This document shows positions 18,911 through 28,219 of a stretch of DNA of 64,000 nt, piece after piece; within the stretch, counting starts at the first letter, position 1, and every line of letters begins with the position of its first letter. The stretch covers positions 124,001 through 188,000 of the forward strand of contig NZ_JAFIMU010000008.1 of assembly GCF_017302985.1 (NCBI RefSeq), given 5' to 3'. The stretch comes from Corallococcus macrosporus (GTDB taxonomy: Bacteria > Myxococcota > Myxococcia > Myxococcales > Myxococcaceae). The position numbers and the translations under genes are program-made. The notes under the pieces were generated by a model that was not told the DNA's origin, made no database searches, and worked only from the letters and a program-made list of their open reading frames with translations.

Positions 18911-19085
18911 GGCCCTTCCTCACCTCGGAAGTGGCGGTGCCGGGAAGCCGGCCAAGCTAGGGGAGGCGTCGATCCCCGTCAACGCACGCGCAGGCTCCCT
19001 CGCACGCCTGCACCAACGGTGAAGCCCGGGCCGCGCACACTCGCGGACCCGGGCCGTCATCCACCGCGGAACGTCCCCGCGCGGC

Positions 19086-20234
19086 CTACAGCAGCGGGCA
19101 GAGCAGCCCGCCGCCCGTGCCCGCCGGACACCCCGTGCCCTGGCAGTACGCGGGACCCACGCCCACGGAGAGGATGCCCTGGAGGCTGGGCACCTTCACC
19201 TTGCAGCTGCCCAGCGTCGCGTTCCCGGACGCGTCCTCCACCGAGTACACCACCGTGTACACACGGCCGTTGCCCAGCAGGCTGGACTCCGCGCGCAGCT
19301 GCGCGGACTTGCGGTCCGCGCTCAGCACGATGTCCCGGCACTTGAAGAGGGCCAGGCTGAACAGCGCGTCCTCGGACTCGTCCGACTCCACGCGCACGAT
19401 GGTGCCCGCCTGCTGCAGGTCCAGCGTCCCGCCGCAGGTGTCCACCGCCGGCTGCGCGCAGTCCGCCAGCGTCACCGTCTTGTAGTCCGCGCCCAGCGTG
19501 CGCGGCAGCACCAGGTCCTTGCTCCCGCCCGCCACCGGCCCGGCCGCGTCCACCACCGTCACCGTCGCGGAGCACGAGGCCGAGTCCATCCCGTCCGATA
19601 CCGTGAGCGTCACCGGCGTCGTGCCCACCGGGTACACACCCGCCGGGCTGAACGAACGGCTCAGGGGCTGCGGGAAGCCGTCCGGATCATACGAACCGTT
19701 GTCGATGGACGCCGACGCCCCGCACGACGCGTCCGCCACCACCGTCACGTCCTGGCACAGCGCCACCGGCGCCTGGTTCACCAGACAGCCACCGCCGGCC
19801 GCCAGCGCCACCGACCCGGTGTTGTTCTCCTCGCTGTCCTCCGGGAAGAAGTTCGTGTGGTCCGCCACCACGAACAGCCGCTGCGTGCCCTCCGGCACCT
19901 GCACCGGCACCTGGAACGCATAGCGCTCCTTGCCCACCAGCCAGGGCACGTTCACCGTCGCCAGCAGCGTGCCGCCCTGCGCCGGGTCTCCGGCGTAGAT
20001 GCCCGCCACCGACGGGTCGATGCCCGTCGGCGCCTCGTTGACGACCGCCCCCGTCACCGTCGCCACCTGACCTTCGTCACACGTCACGCCCAGATCGGCC
20101 ACCGCCAGGTCGATGCCCGTGTGCAACGCCGAGCGGGCCTCGCCCATGGACCCGCCCTCCTCCGCGACTTCGGCACCACAGCCCCCCAGCAGCAACAGGG
20201 AGGCGAACAGGGACAACGGACGGCGCAAGGACAT
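19086..20234 (-). CDS. Lipoprotein with CARDB-like and HYR-like repeats
   Basis: 382 residues; lipobox LLLGGC puts the acylated Cys near residue 19. Residues about 40-150 look like a CARDB-type adhesion-like beta-sandwich (VADLGVTCDEGQVATVTGAVVNEA), and residues about 160-250 resemble an HYR/PKD-like domain (DGSYDPDGFP-style repeat, then PVTLTVSDGMDSASCSATVTVVD). A last Cys-rich beta domain follows with a CPAG tail. Several Cys pairs suggest disulfides outside the cell. Function unknown; a surface or matrix protein is most likely. Confidence 0.68.
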   Translation of the reverse strand: MSLRRPLSLFASLLLLGGCGAEVAEEGGSMGEARSALHTGIDLAVADLGVTCDEGQVATVTGAVVNEAPTGIDPSVAGIYAGDPAQGGTLLATVNVPWLVGKERYAFQVPVQVPEGTQRLFVVADHTNFFPEDSEENNTGSVALAAGGGCLVNQAPVALCQDVTVVADASCGASASIDNGSYDPDGFPQPLSRSFSPAGVYPVGTTPVTLTVSDGMDSASCSATVTVVDAAGPVAGGSKDLVLPRTLGADYKTVTLADCAQPAVDTCGGTLDLQQAGTIVRVESDESEDALFSLALFKCRDIVLSADRKSAQLRAESSLLGNGRVYTVVYSVEDASGNATLGSCKVKVPSLQGILSVGVGPAYCQGTGCPAGTGGGLLCPLL

Positions 20235-20583
20235 GACTGTCTCCGAGACAGGGCGGTGCCAGGTGAGCGGGAAGGCGGAACCCGACGCCAGACAATGACA
20301 GCCAGGGCCCGTGAACAGTCTTTGCCACAAACGGAATTTTCTAGCAATACCGGCAAACTTGTACCCGGGTCCAGGTGTAGACAGACACCCCTTTGGAGCC
20401 CCAATGACCCGGTGTCTGTCTTTGCAAGGAGTCGAGAAACGGTGCACGGTCCGTCTGGGTTTGGAGGACCTGGCGGGTTGCCGCCCTCCCCGGGGGGCAG
20501 GGGGGCAGGCGGCCGTCGCAGTGGACAGCGCCCTCCCTGATGGGGTTGGTTGGGCCCTCCCCCGCTGTTGAGGGGAACACGCC
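20235..20583. other. 349-base divergent intergenic region with inverted repeat
   Basis: Separates the divergent lipoprotein and YgiQ genes. The lipoprotein side is relatively AT-rich (20300-20345), as expected of a promoter. The middle holds the inverted repeat listed separately; the YgiQ side is C/G-rich and featureless. No credible small ORF seen. Confidence 0.6.
20379..20421. repeat. 11-bp perfect inverted repeat AGACAGACACC / GGTGTCTGTCT
   Basis: Arms 20379-20389 and 20411-20421 with a 21-base loop. The left arm is itself preceded by GGTGT, so a smaller GGTGT/ACACC hairpin (20374-20389) competes with the larger one. It could be an operator for a dimeric regulator, or an RNA hairpin about 160 bases before the YgiQ start. 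Confidence 0.5.
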
Positions 20584-22614
20584 ATGGCCTCCATCCCCCC
20601 GCGCTACGCCCACCCGTTCCTACCCGTGACCCGCGCCGACATGCAGGCCCGGGGGTGGGAGCAATGCGACATCATCATCGTGAGCGGCGACGCCTACGTG
20701 GACCATCCGGCCTTCGGGCCGGTGCTCATCGCGCGCTTCCTGGAGGGGCGGGGCTTCAAGGTGGGGCTCATCCCCCAGCCGGACTGGCACTCGGCGGAGC
20801 CCTTCAAGGCGCTGGGGGCGCCGCGGCTCTTCTTCGGGGTGGCGGCGGGCAACCTGGACTCGATGCTCAACCGGCTGACGGCCCAGAAGAAGAACCGCTC
20901 GGAGGACCAGTACAGCCCGGGCGGGCGCACCAACTGCCGGCCGGACCGCGCGTCCATCGTCTACGCGCAGCGCTGCCGCGAGGCCTTCCCGGAGGTGCCC
21001 GTCGTCCTGGGCGGCATCGAGGCGAGCCTCCGGCGCATCGCGCACTTCGACTACTGGAGCGAGAAGGTGCGCCGCTCCATCCTCTTCGACGCCAAGGCGG
21101 ACCTGCTGGTGTTCGGCATGGGCGAGCGGCCCATCTGGGAGATCGCCGACCGGCTCCACCGGGGCGAGCGCATCGGGGACCTGACGGACATCCGGGGCAC
21201 CGCGCGGCTCATCAACGACGCGGCGATGAAGGCCCTGGAGGCGGACCCGGCGAAGCGCGCGGCGGACCGCGACAAGGTGGTGGTGCTGCCCTCCTACGAG
21301 GAGGTGGTGGCGGACACGCGCGCCTTCGCGGTGATGAGCCGGGACTTCCAGTTGGAGACCAATCCCGGCAACGCGCGCGCCATCGCGCAGCGCCACGGCA
21401 ACCGCGCCATCCTCATGAACCCGCCCGCCCGGCCGCTGGAGGACGGCGCCGGACAGAAGCCCGGGGACACGGCCACGGTGGCCATGGATGAACTGTACGA
21501 CCTCAAGTTCAACCGCGTGCCACACCCCATGTACAAGGAGCCCATCCCCGCCTACGAGACGGTGAAGCACTCGGTGGTGCTGATGCGCGGGTGCTTTGGC
21601 GGCTGCACCTTCTGCTCCATCACGGAGCACGAGGGGCGCGTCATCCAGAGCCGCTCCGCGCAGAGCGTGCTGCGCGAGGTGCGCGAGGTGCGGCGCATGG
21701 GGGACTTCCGGGGGACGATTACCGACCTGGGGGGCCCCACGGCGAACATGTACAAGCTCAAGTGCAAGAGCGAGGACATCGAGAGCCGCTGCCGCAAGCT
21801 GTCCTGCGTGCACCCGGGCGTGTGCGAGAACCTCCAGACGGACCACGGGCCGCTCATCTCGCTGATGAAGCAGGTGCGCGAGGAGCCGGGCATCAAGCAC
21901 GTCTTCATCGCGAGCGGCGTGCGGTACGACCTGGCGGAGCGCTCGCCGGAGTACGTGAAGGAGTTGGCGGCGCACCACGTGGGCGGCCAGCTGTCCGTGG
22001 CGCCCGAGCACGTGTCGCCGCGCGTGCTGGAGAAGATGAAGAAGCCCGGCATCGAGAGCTTCGAGCGCTTCCAGCACATGTTCGCGTGCGCCAGCGAGGA
22101 CGCGGGCAAGGAGCAGTACGACATCGCGTACTTCATCAGCGGCCACCCCGGCTCCACGCTGGAGGACATGGTGCTGCTGGCGCAGTGGCTGAAGGAGAAG
22201 GGCAAGCGCCCCCGCCAGGTGCAGGACTTCATCCCCACGCCCATGTCGGTGGCGACGGCCATGTACTACACGGGCCTGGACCCGCTGAAGATGGAGCCCG
22301 TGTACACGGCGAAGGGCCTGCGCGAGAAGCGGCTGCAGAAGGCGCTCCTGCTCTACTGGAACCCGGAGCACTGGCCGCTGGCGCGTGAAGCGCTGCGGCT
22401 CGCGGGCCGGGAGGACCTCATCGGCCGGGGACCGAACGCGCTGGTGCCGCCGGAGTCCGCCGCGGAGGCCTCGCGCAACCTGCGCCGCGCGGCGGAGAGC
22501 ACGGAGCCCGAGGAGCGGCTCGCGACGAACGCGTGGCCCCGTCCGGTGCAGCCGCGTCCGTCGGGCGCTCGCAGTGGGGGGCGCACGCCGCGTCCGGGGC
22601 CTCGCGGGCGGTAG
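20584..22614 (+). CDS. YgiQ-family radical SAM protein
   Basis: 676 residues, full length for the YgiQ family. The N-terminal about 300 residues form the UPF0313-type domain ([37 protein letters not shown]). The radical SAM cluster motif CFGGCTFC is near residue 336, with all three cysteines in CxxxCxxC spacing. The C-terminal tail (about 610-676) is Pro/Arg-rich and probably disordered. Radical SAM activity is expected; the YgiQ substrate is not known. ATG 20584 follows GAGGGGAACACGCC. Confidence 0.85.
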   Translation: MASIPPRYAHPFLPVTRADMQARGWEQCDIIIVSGDAYVDHPAFGPVLIARFLEGRGFKVGLIPQPDWHSAEPFKALGAPRLFFGVAAGNLDSMLNRLTAQKKNRSEDQYSPGGRTNCRPDRASIVYAQRCREAFPEVPVVLGGIEASLRRIAHFDYWSEKVRRSILFDAKADLLVFGMGERPIWEIADRLHRGERIGDLTDIRGTARLINDAAMKALEADPAKRAADRDKVVVLPSYEEVVADTRAFAVMSRDFQLETNPGNARAIAQRHGNRAILMNPPARPLEDGAGQKPGDTATVAMDELYDLKFNRVPHPMYKEPIPAYETVKHSVVLMRGCFGGCTFCSITEHEGRVIQSRSAQSVLREVREVRRMGDFRGTITDLGGPTANMYKLKCKSEDIESRCRKLSCVHPGVCENLQTDHGPLISLMKQVREEPGIKHVFIASGVRYDLAERSPEYVKELAAHHVGGQLSVAPEHVSPRVLEKMKKPGIESFERFQHMFACASEDAGKEQYDIAYFISGHPGSTLEDMVLLAQWLKEKGKRPRQVQDFIPTPMSVATAMYYTGLDPLKMEPVYTAKGLREKRLQKALLLYWNPEHWPLAREALRLAGREDLIGRGPNALVPPESAAEASRNLRRAAESTEPEERLATNAWPRPVQPRPSGARSGGRTPRPGPRGR

Positions 22615-22703
22615 GGGGACCCCGGCTTTCGTTCCGGGGCCGGGCTCGGGTATAGGGTGCGCCGCCTTTCTTCATGCGGCCACACCGCCGGAGCCACACC
22701 GCC

Positions 22704-23204
22704 ATGCCCAGGACTTCCCAGGAGCAGTCGCAGGAGCGTCACGCGTTCCTGCTCGACCTCTTCCGCACCCAGCCTGACCTGAGCCGCCAGGACGCCCTGG
22801 AGAGCTTCAAGGACCGCTTCGGCGCGACCATCAACCTGCGCACGTTCAACGAGCTGCGCGACCAGGCGAAGAAGGAGCTGGCCTCGCAGCCCGCCGCTCC
22901 GGTTTCCGCCCCCAAGGAGGAGCAGGACGTGGACGTGCAGGACGAGCGGTCCGAGGTGACGTCGGAGGACGCGGGGACGCTGCTGAAGGCCGCGGCGGCG
23001 CCGGAGCTGCACAGCGGCGCGGCGCCCGCGAAGAAGCCGAAGGCGAAGGGCCCGGGCTCGCGCAACGTGTTCGTGGACGCGTCCGCGGAGCAGCTCCAGT
23101 TCCTGGAGCGCGTGATTGGCCAGCTCCAGGAGGCCGGCGCCGCCAACGTGCGCATCGACCACGCCACCGACCGGTGGATGGTGCTGGTGGTGGACTCCAA
23201 GTAG
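22704..23204 (+). CDS. Hypothetical protein with N-terminal helical and C-terminal small domain
   Basis: 166 residues. Residues 5-60 look like a helix-turn-helix-like or dimer domain (AFLLDLFRTQPDLSRQDALESF), 65-110 is a charged low-complexity linker with a Lys-rich patch, and 115-166 a compact alpha/beta domain ending DRWMVLVVDSK. No family recognised. ATG 22704 is preferred over 22674 because homology-like sequence begins there. A terminator follows at 23231. Confidence 0.6.
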   Translation: MPRTSQEQSQERHAFLLDLFRTQPDLSRQDALESFKDRFGATINLRTFNELRDQAKKELASQPAAPVSAPKEEQDVDVQDERSEVTSEDAGTLLKAAAAPELHSGAAPAKKPKAKGPGSRNVFVDASAEQLQFLERVIGQLQEAGAANVRIDHATDRWMVLVVDSK

Positions 23205-23230
23205 TCCTTCCGGCAGCCGTTGCCTGACAC

Positions 23231-23266
23231 AGGGCCCGCCTCCCCCACCTGGGGAGCGCGGGCCTT
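23231..23266 (+). terminator. Intrinsic terminator
   Basis: AGGGCCCGC-CTCCCC pairs with GGGGAG-C-GCGGGCCTT across a CACCT loop, about 15 bp with one bulged C, 26 bases after the stop at 23204. The trailing T-run is short (TTGTCG), so it may be of the weak-tail type seen in GC-rich genomes. Confidence 0.65.
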
Positions 23267-23395
23267 GTCGCATCTGGAACAACGCAAAGGCAGCCCACAA
23301 CCAGTAATCCAGGACTAGATTGACAGGACGTAAAAAGATTATTACCCCTATGTGCCGTGGACGCGCCCCTGCGTCCCCGCACCTGGAGAAAACCG

Positions 23396-23848
23396 ATGAC
23401 CCGTTCGATTCCCGCGCTGGCGCTGGCTGGGCTGCTGTTCGGCTGTGGTGGGATGCCCGAGGAGGCGGAGTCCACGCTCGTGTCCGAGGCCCAGAGCCCG
23501 GACGTCGCGCCGCCGGAGGCGTCGGCGGGAGAGGTCTCCGCGAGCCAGATCACGACGGTGACCATCGCGGGCTCGTCGGTGCGGTACAACTCGGACACCG
23601 ACAACTTCGTGGTCTCGGACACCGCGGCGGACGGCCACTCCGCGGTGGCGCACATCTATAACTACAACACGGGCAACTACACGATGTGTTGGAACAGCCA
23701 GGGCGCGGGGACGACCCGGACGTGTGACCGCAGCTTCGCGAACGGCATCAACATCGCGTTCCGCGCCTGCACGGGTGAGGCCGGCCCCGGCACGCTCGTC
23801 GCCTGTTCGGTGTGGGTGCGCGTCGGCACCTCCGGCTTCGCGAAGTAG
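23396..23848 (+). CDS. Small secreted lipoprotein
   Basis: 150 residues. Signal peptide with lipobox GLLFGC; then an acidic/Pro linker and a beta-rich domain with four Cys (about residues 100-140: MCWNSQGAG, RTCDRSF, FRACTGEAG, VACSVW), probably two disulfides. No family recognised. The ATG at 23396 has GGAGAAAACCG upstream. Faces the convergent histidine kinase, with 14 bases between stops. Confidence 0.65.
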   Translation: MTRSIPALALAGLLFGCGGMPEEAESTLVSEAQSPDVAPPEASAGEVSASQITTVTIAGSSVRYNSDTDNFVVSDTAADGHSAVAHIYNYNTGNYTMCWNSQGAGTTRTCDRSFANGINIAFRACTGEAGPGTLVACSVWVRVGTSGFAK

Positions 23849-23862
23849 CCGCGACCGGGGCT

Positions 23863-26796
23863 TCAGTCCGGGCCTGCCAGGGGCAGTGTCACCGTGAAGG
23901 TGGCGCCGCCCCCTGGCGTCTCCGAAACGCCGACACCGCCGCCGTGGGCCTCCACCACCCTGCGGGCAATCCACAGCCCCAGGCCCAGGCCTCCGAAGTT
24001 GCGCACGGACACGGCGCGCTCGAAGCGCTCCCAGATGCGCTCGCGGTCCTCCGGGCGCACGCCCATGCCGTGGTCCACCACCGTCAGGCGCGCATGCGGG
24101 CCGTCCTGCTCCACGTGCACTTGCACCGGCTTGCCCGGCGCGTACTTCAGCGCGTTGGACAGCAGGCTGCGCACCACCTGCGCCATGCGCTCCCGGTCCA
24201 GGCGGACCGGCACCGGCCCGTCGCTCCGCAGCGTCAGGGCACACCCCGCGCGCGTCAGGTCCTCCTGCTGACGGGCCACGACGTCCTTCACCAGCGCGGC
24301 GAGGTCCGCGTCCTCCAGCGTCAGGTGCGGAGGCCCCGCGGTGAGCTGCGACACGTCCAGCAGCGTCTCCACGATGGTGACCAGCCGCTGCACCTGCCGC
24401 CGGGTATCGAGGAAGCGCTCGCGCAGTTCGGCCCGCACGCCCGCGTCCAGGCCGCGCTCCAGCCGCTCCAGCTGGAGCCGGAAGGCCGCCAGGGGCGTCT
24501 TCAATTCGTGGCTCGCGACGGACAGGAAGTCGTCCCGCGCGCGGACCGCCTCCTGCAACGCCACCTCCCGCGCCTCCAGCGCCGCCACGTCCCGGCGCAC
24601 CCGCGCCATCTCCAGTTGCGTGCGCACCCGCGCGGACAGCTCACGCGCGGAGAAGGGCTTCACCAGGTAGTCATCCGCGCCCGCCTCCAGCCCCTCCACC
24701 GACGCCTCCTCCCCGGCCCGCGCCGACAGCAGGATGAAGGGGATGGCCCGCAGCCGGGGGTCCGCGCGCAGCTCCCGCAGCAGCCCGAACCCGCCCAGGC
24801 GCGGCATCATCACGTCGCTCACGACGAGGTCGGGGGGCCGCTCGCGGATGGCCTGGAGCGCGGCCATGCCGTCCTCCGCCGTCTCCACCGTCACCACCCC
24901 GGCCAGCAGTCCGGTGATGTACGTGCGCAGGTCCGCGTTGTCGTCCACCACCAGCACCCGCGCGGAGGCATCCGGCGGCAGCGGCAGCGGCGGCGCGCCC
25001 CGCGGGACGTGCGCTCCCGACTCCGGCGCGACGGGCGTGCGCAGCCACCCGCGGATCTCCTCCACGAAGGGCGAGGCGCCCTCGCCGCTGGAGCGGAGGA
25101 CCTCCTTGCCCTCGGGGGCCAGCTGTTCGCGCGGCAGGTGCTGGTTGCCCAGCGGCACCTCGACCTGGAACGTCGTCCCCGTGCCGGGCTCGCTCGTCAC
25201 GCCCACGGAGCCACCGTGCAGCTTCGTCAGCTCCTGCACGAGGCTCAGGCCGATGCCGCTGCCCTCGTGGCTGCGCGAGCGGGCGTTCTCCACGCGGTGG
25301 AAGCGCTCGAAGATGTGCGGCAGCTCCGTGGCGGGGATGCCCGTGCCGGTGTCCCGGACCGTCAGCCTCGCGTGTCCCTCCACCTGGCGCAGCTGGACGT
25401 GGACGCCGCCCTCGAAGGTGAACTTCATCGCGTTGGAGAGCAGGTTGAAGACAACCTTCTCCCACATCTCGCGGTCCACCCAGACGGACTCCGGCAGGGG
25501 CGCCAGGTCGGCCGTGAGGACCAGCCCGGCGCGCTTCGCGATGGACTCGAAGTGGCTCACCAGCTCCGCGGTGAAGGCGGACAGGTCCGTGGGCTGGAAG
25601 ACCGCGTGCACGCGCCCGGCCTCCGTGCGGGTGAAGTCGAGCAGCGTGTTGACCAGCTTGAGCAGACGGCTGGCGTTGCGCTGGACCAGGACCAGCCGCT
25701 CCGCCTGCCGCGGCCCCAGCGGCTCCGCCGCGTCCGTCAGCGCGTCCTCCACGGGTCCAATCATCAACGTCAGCGGCGTGCGGAACTCATGGCTCACGTT
25801 GCTGAAGAAGGCCGTCTTGGCGCGGTCCAGCGCGGCGAGCCTCTCCATCCGCTCGCGCGCCTCCTGCTGCGCGCGGGCGCTGGAGGCGGCGGTGGCCAGC
25901 GCCCCCGCGACCAGCTCGATGAAGCCCAGGTATTCGCCCGCCAGCGAGAACAGGGGGCTCAGGCCCACGACCAGGAAGCCCAGGGTGCGGTCCCCTTCCG
26001 CGTGCAACAGCGGCAGCACCAGCGCCGGCCGGGGCGCGCTCCCGGGCTCCGGAGCCGCGTCGAGCCACCCGTTCACGTCGTCCACCCGGACCGGCTGCCG
26101 CGTGCGGGCCACGCGCGCGAGGAGTCCTTCCGCGCGCAGGTCCAGGTGCGCGGGCACCGCCGCGCTCCGGGCGCCCATGCCGGTGGAGCCCACCCGCGAG
26201 GCCCGCTCGCCCTCCGCGTCCGTCACGTAGAGCCAGGTGAAGGGCAGGTCCGAGCCGTTCTCCGACAGGGCGCTCAGGCCCGCGAGGCAGGCGGCCTCCA
26301 CGGAGAGGGCGCCGCTGGCGCGCTCGGACAGGCGCTGCAGCGTGCGCAGGCGGCGCTGGCCCAGCACCTGCCCCGTCGTCTCCATGGCCGGCGTGTAGAA
26401 GCCCACGACCGCGCCCCGGTCATCCAGCACCGGCGTGTAGGAGAAGGTGAAGTAGGCCTCCTCCGCGAAGCCGTTGCGCACGATGGGCAGCGGCTGGCTC
26501 TCCGCCCAGCTCGCCTGCTTCGTGCGCTCCAGCTCGTCGAACATGGGGCGCAGGTCCGGCCACAGCTCCGGGAAGACGTCGCGCAGCGGCGCCAGCGCGT
26601 GGTGCGGGTGCTTGGCGCCCATGATGGGGATGCCCGCGTCGTTGTAGAGCTGCACGCGCTCCGGGCCCCAGTAGATGAACATGGGGAAGCGCGTCGTCAG
26701 ACACATGCCCAGCACGGTGCGCAGGCTCTGCGGCCAGCCCTCCATGGGGCCCAGCGGGGTCGAGCTCCAGTCACGCTCCAGGATGATGCGCCCCAT
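23863..26796 (-). CDS. Hybrid sensor kinase: PAS-GAF-HK-REC-HK
   Basis: At least 977 residues. Order: PAS-like sensor (1-125; WSSTPLGPMEGWPQSL to the PAS core), GAF-like (130-320), first HisKA with SHEFRTPL (phospho-His near 335) and HATPase with G2-type GSGIGLSL, receiver domain with VVDDNADLR, phospho-Asp in SDVMMP near 661 and YLVKPF, then a second HisKA with SHELKTPL near 764 and second HATPase (GLGLGLWIARRV). All catalytic residues look intact. Start is uncertain: ATG 26796 has no good ribosome site and cuts into the conserved GGSEMG stretch, yet no ATG/GTG/TTG lies in frame for at least 100 bases upstream. Confidence 0.78.
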   Translation of the reverse strand: MGRIILERDWSSTPLGPMEGWPQSLRTVLGMCLTTRFPMFIYWGPERVQLYNDAGIPIMGAKHPHHALAPLRDVFPELWPDLRPMFDELERTKQASWAESQPLPIVRNGFAEEAYFTFSYTPVLDDRGAVVGFYTPAMETTGQVLGQRRLRTLQRLSERASGALSVEAACLAGLSALSENGSDLPFTWLYVTDAEGERASRVGSTGMGARSAAVPAHLDLRAEGLLARVARTRQPVRVDDVNGWLDAAPEPGSAPRPALVLPLLHAEGDRTLGFLVVGLSPLFSLAGEYLGFIELVAGALATAASSARAQQEARERMERLAALDRAKTAFFSNVSHEFRTPLTLMIGPVEDALTDAAEPLGPRQAERLVLVQRNASRLLKLVNTLLDFTRTEAGRVHAVFQPTDLSAFTAELVSHFESIAKRAGLVLTADLAPLPESVWVDREMWEKVVFNLLSNAMKFTFEGGVHVQLRQVEGHARLTVRDTGTGIPATELPHIFERFHRVENARSRSHEGSGIGLSLVQELTKLHGGSVGVTSEPGTGTTFQVEVPLGNQHLPREQLAPEGKEVLRSSGEGASPFVEEIRGWLRTPVAPESGAHVPRGAPPLPLPPDASARVLVVDDNADLRTYITGLLAGVVTVETAEDGMAALQAIRERPPDLVVSDVMMPRLGGFGLLRELRADPRLRAIPFILLSARAGEEASVEGLEAGADDYLVKPFSARELSARVRTQLEMARVRRDVAALEAREVALQEAVRARDDFLSVASHELKTPLAAFRLQLERLERGLDAGVRAELRERFLDTRRQVQRLVTIVETLLDVSQLTAGPPHLTLEDADLAALVKDVVARQQEDLTRAGCALTLRSDGPVPVRLDRERMAQVVRSLLSNALKYAPGKPVQVHVEQDGPHARLTVVDHGMGVRPEDRERIWERFERAVSVRNFGGLGLGLWIARRVVEAHGGGVGVSETPGGGATFTVTLPLAGPD

Positions 26797-27099
26797 CTCG
26801 CTGCCGCCGCGCAGCGAGGCAAGCCAGCCATCCCCGGACGGCGAAGGGGCGGCGGCGTCCACCGGCCCCGCGCTCTTCTGTTCGTTCGTCGGACGGGTCA
26901 GGGCGGGCTCGGAAGGGTGCGGGACGGGGTGACGGGAGGACCTGGAGAGGACGTATCGGGCAGGCCCCCGGGCTTCAACGCCGGAGTCAGCCGACGGGGC
27001 CCTTTCGTCGCCTACCGAGCAGGGCTTTTCAGCGGGTTTCCCACCACTCGCCCGCCGCCTCCCCTGGAAGCAGGCGGACAGGCCGGGTGAGATGCGGGG

Positions 27100-28071
27100 A
27101 TGACGCGATTCCCCCTCCTCCTCGTCCTCGCGCTGACCCCGGGCTGCGCCAGCCGGCAGCAGCCCTCCCCCACTCCCTCGCGCGAGTGGGCCACGACGCT
27201 GCACCGGGAGCACCCGCTGGTGGGCCGCGTCTGGGACGTGGCGGCGGGCCGCTTCGTGGACGAGAGCGCCCTGCGCGCGGCGGTTGTGCCCGCGCGCTTC
27301 GTGCTCATTGGCGAGCGGCATGACCACCCGGACCACCACCGGCTCCAGGCGGAGCTGGTGCGCGCGAAGACGGCCGCGGGCCAGCACCCCGCGCTCGCCT
27401 TCGAGATGCTGGACGTCACCCAGCAGCCCGCCGTGGACGCGGCGCTGAAGGCCCGGCCGGAGGACGTGGAGGGACTGGCGAAGGCGGTGGACTGGGCGAA
27501 CAGCGGCTGGCCCGCCTTCAGCCTCTACGCCCCCGTGTTCAGCGCGGGCCTCCAGGCGCACCTGCCCATCGTCGCCGCCAACCTGCCCCGCGCGCGGGTG
27601 CGGGAATTGGTGATGAAGGGCCCGGAGGCGCTGCCCTCCGATTTGCGCTCGCGGCTGGGATTGGACGCGCCCGTGCCGGAAGCGGAGGCGAAGGCGGTCC
27701 GCGAGGAATTGGACCGCTCGCACTGCGGACAGCTGCCGCAGGAGATGCTGGAGCCCATGGCGCTGGCCCAGCGCGCGCGCGACGCGATGATGGCGGACCG
27801 GCTGTTGGAGACCGTGACCGCGGACGGCGCGGTGCTCATCACCGGCAACGGCCACGTCCGCGAGGACCGCGCCGTCCCCGCGCACCTGGAGCGCCGCGTG
27901 AAGGACGCCCCCGTGCTGAGCGTGGCGCTGCTGGAGGTGTCGCCAGAGGCGCTGAAGCCCCAGGACTACGCGGACGCGGGCGCCCTGCCCTACGACTACG
28001 TCTGGTTTACGCCCGCGATGCCAGAGGACGACCCCTGCAAGGCCTTGAGGGAACGGAACAAGAAGCCCTAG
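27100..28071 (+). CDS. ChaN/DUF399-like lipoprotein
   Basis: 323 residues. Lipobox LTPGC places the acylated Cys near residue 16. Family motifs are ERFVLIGERHDHPDHH-like (FVLIGERHDHPDHHRL near 67) and FEMLDVTQQP, as in ChaN, an iron- or haem-linked outer-membrane-associated lipoprotein of pathogens. The late HVREDRAVPAHL also fits. The haem role is inference from the family. ATG 27100; an upstream in-frame start is not apparent. It diverges from the hybrid kinase. Confidence 0.75.
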   Translation: MTRFPLLLVLALTPGCASRQQPSPTPSREWATTLHREHPLVGRVWDVAAGRFVDESALRAAVVPARFVLIGERHDHPDHHRLQAELVRAKTAAGQHPALAFEMLDVTQQPAVDAALKARPEDVEGLAKAVDWANSGWPAFSLYAPVFSAGLQAHLPIVAANLPRARVRELVMKGPEALPSDLRSRLGLDAPVPEAEAKAVREELDRSHCGQLPQEMLEPMALAQRARDAMMADRLLETVTADGAVLITGNGHVREDRAVPAHLERRVKDAPVLSVALLEVSPEALKPQDYADAGALPYDYVWFTPAMPEDDPCKALRERNKKP

Positions 28072-28219
28072 CCCGCCAATGTCTTGCCTTCTCAGGCCAT
28101 GAGATGGCTTCGCAATGACAATGCAATGTCAGTCCTTGATGGTAGGTAGAACGGCAGCAGTCGCCGGAAAGGCTGTTCCCCCCGGGCAGCCTCGAACCCT
28201 ACATCTTGAGAGAATGACA

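Noticed and set aside
20300-20345. Sigma-54-like TGGCA on the minus strand upstream of the lipoprotein
   Set aside because: No TTGC at -12; the match is only five bases.
23812-27090. 1092-residue plus-strand frame opposite the hybrid kinase
   Set aside because: Shadow of the kinase gene; composition low-complexity His/Arg/Gln.
28116-28131. TGACAATGCAATGTCA palindrome upstream of the Cys-rich lipoprotein
   Set aside because: Imperfect at two positions and seen only once; chance match likely.
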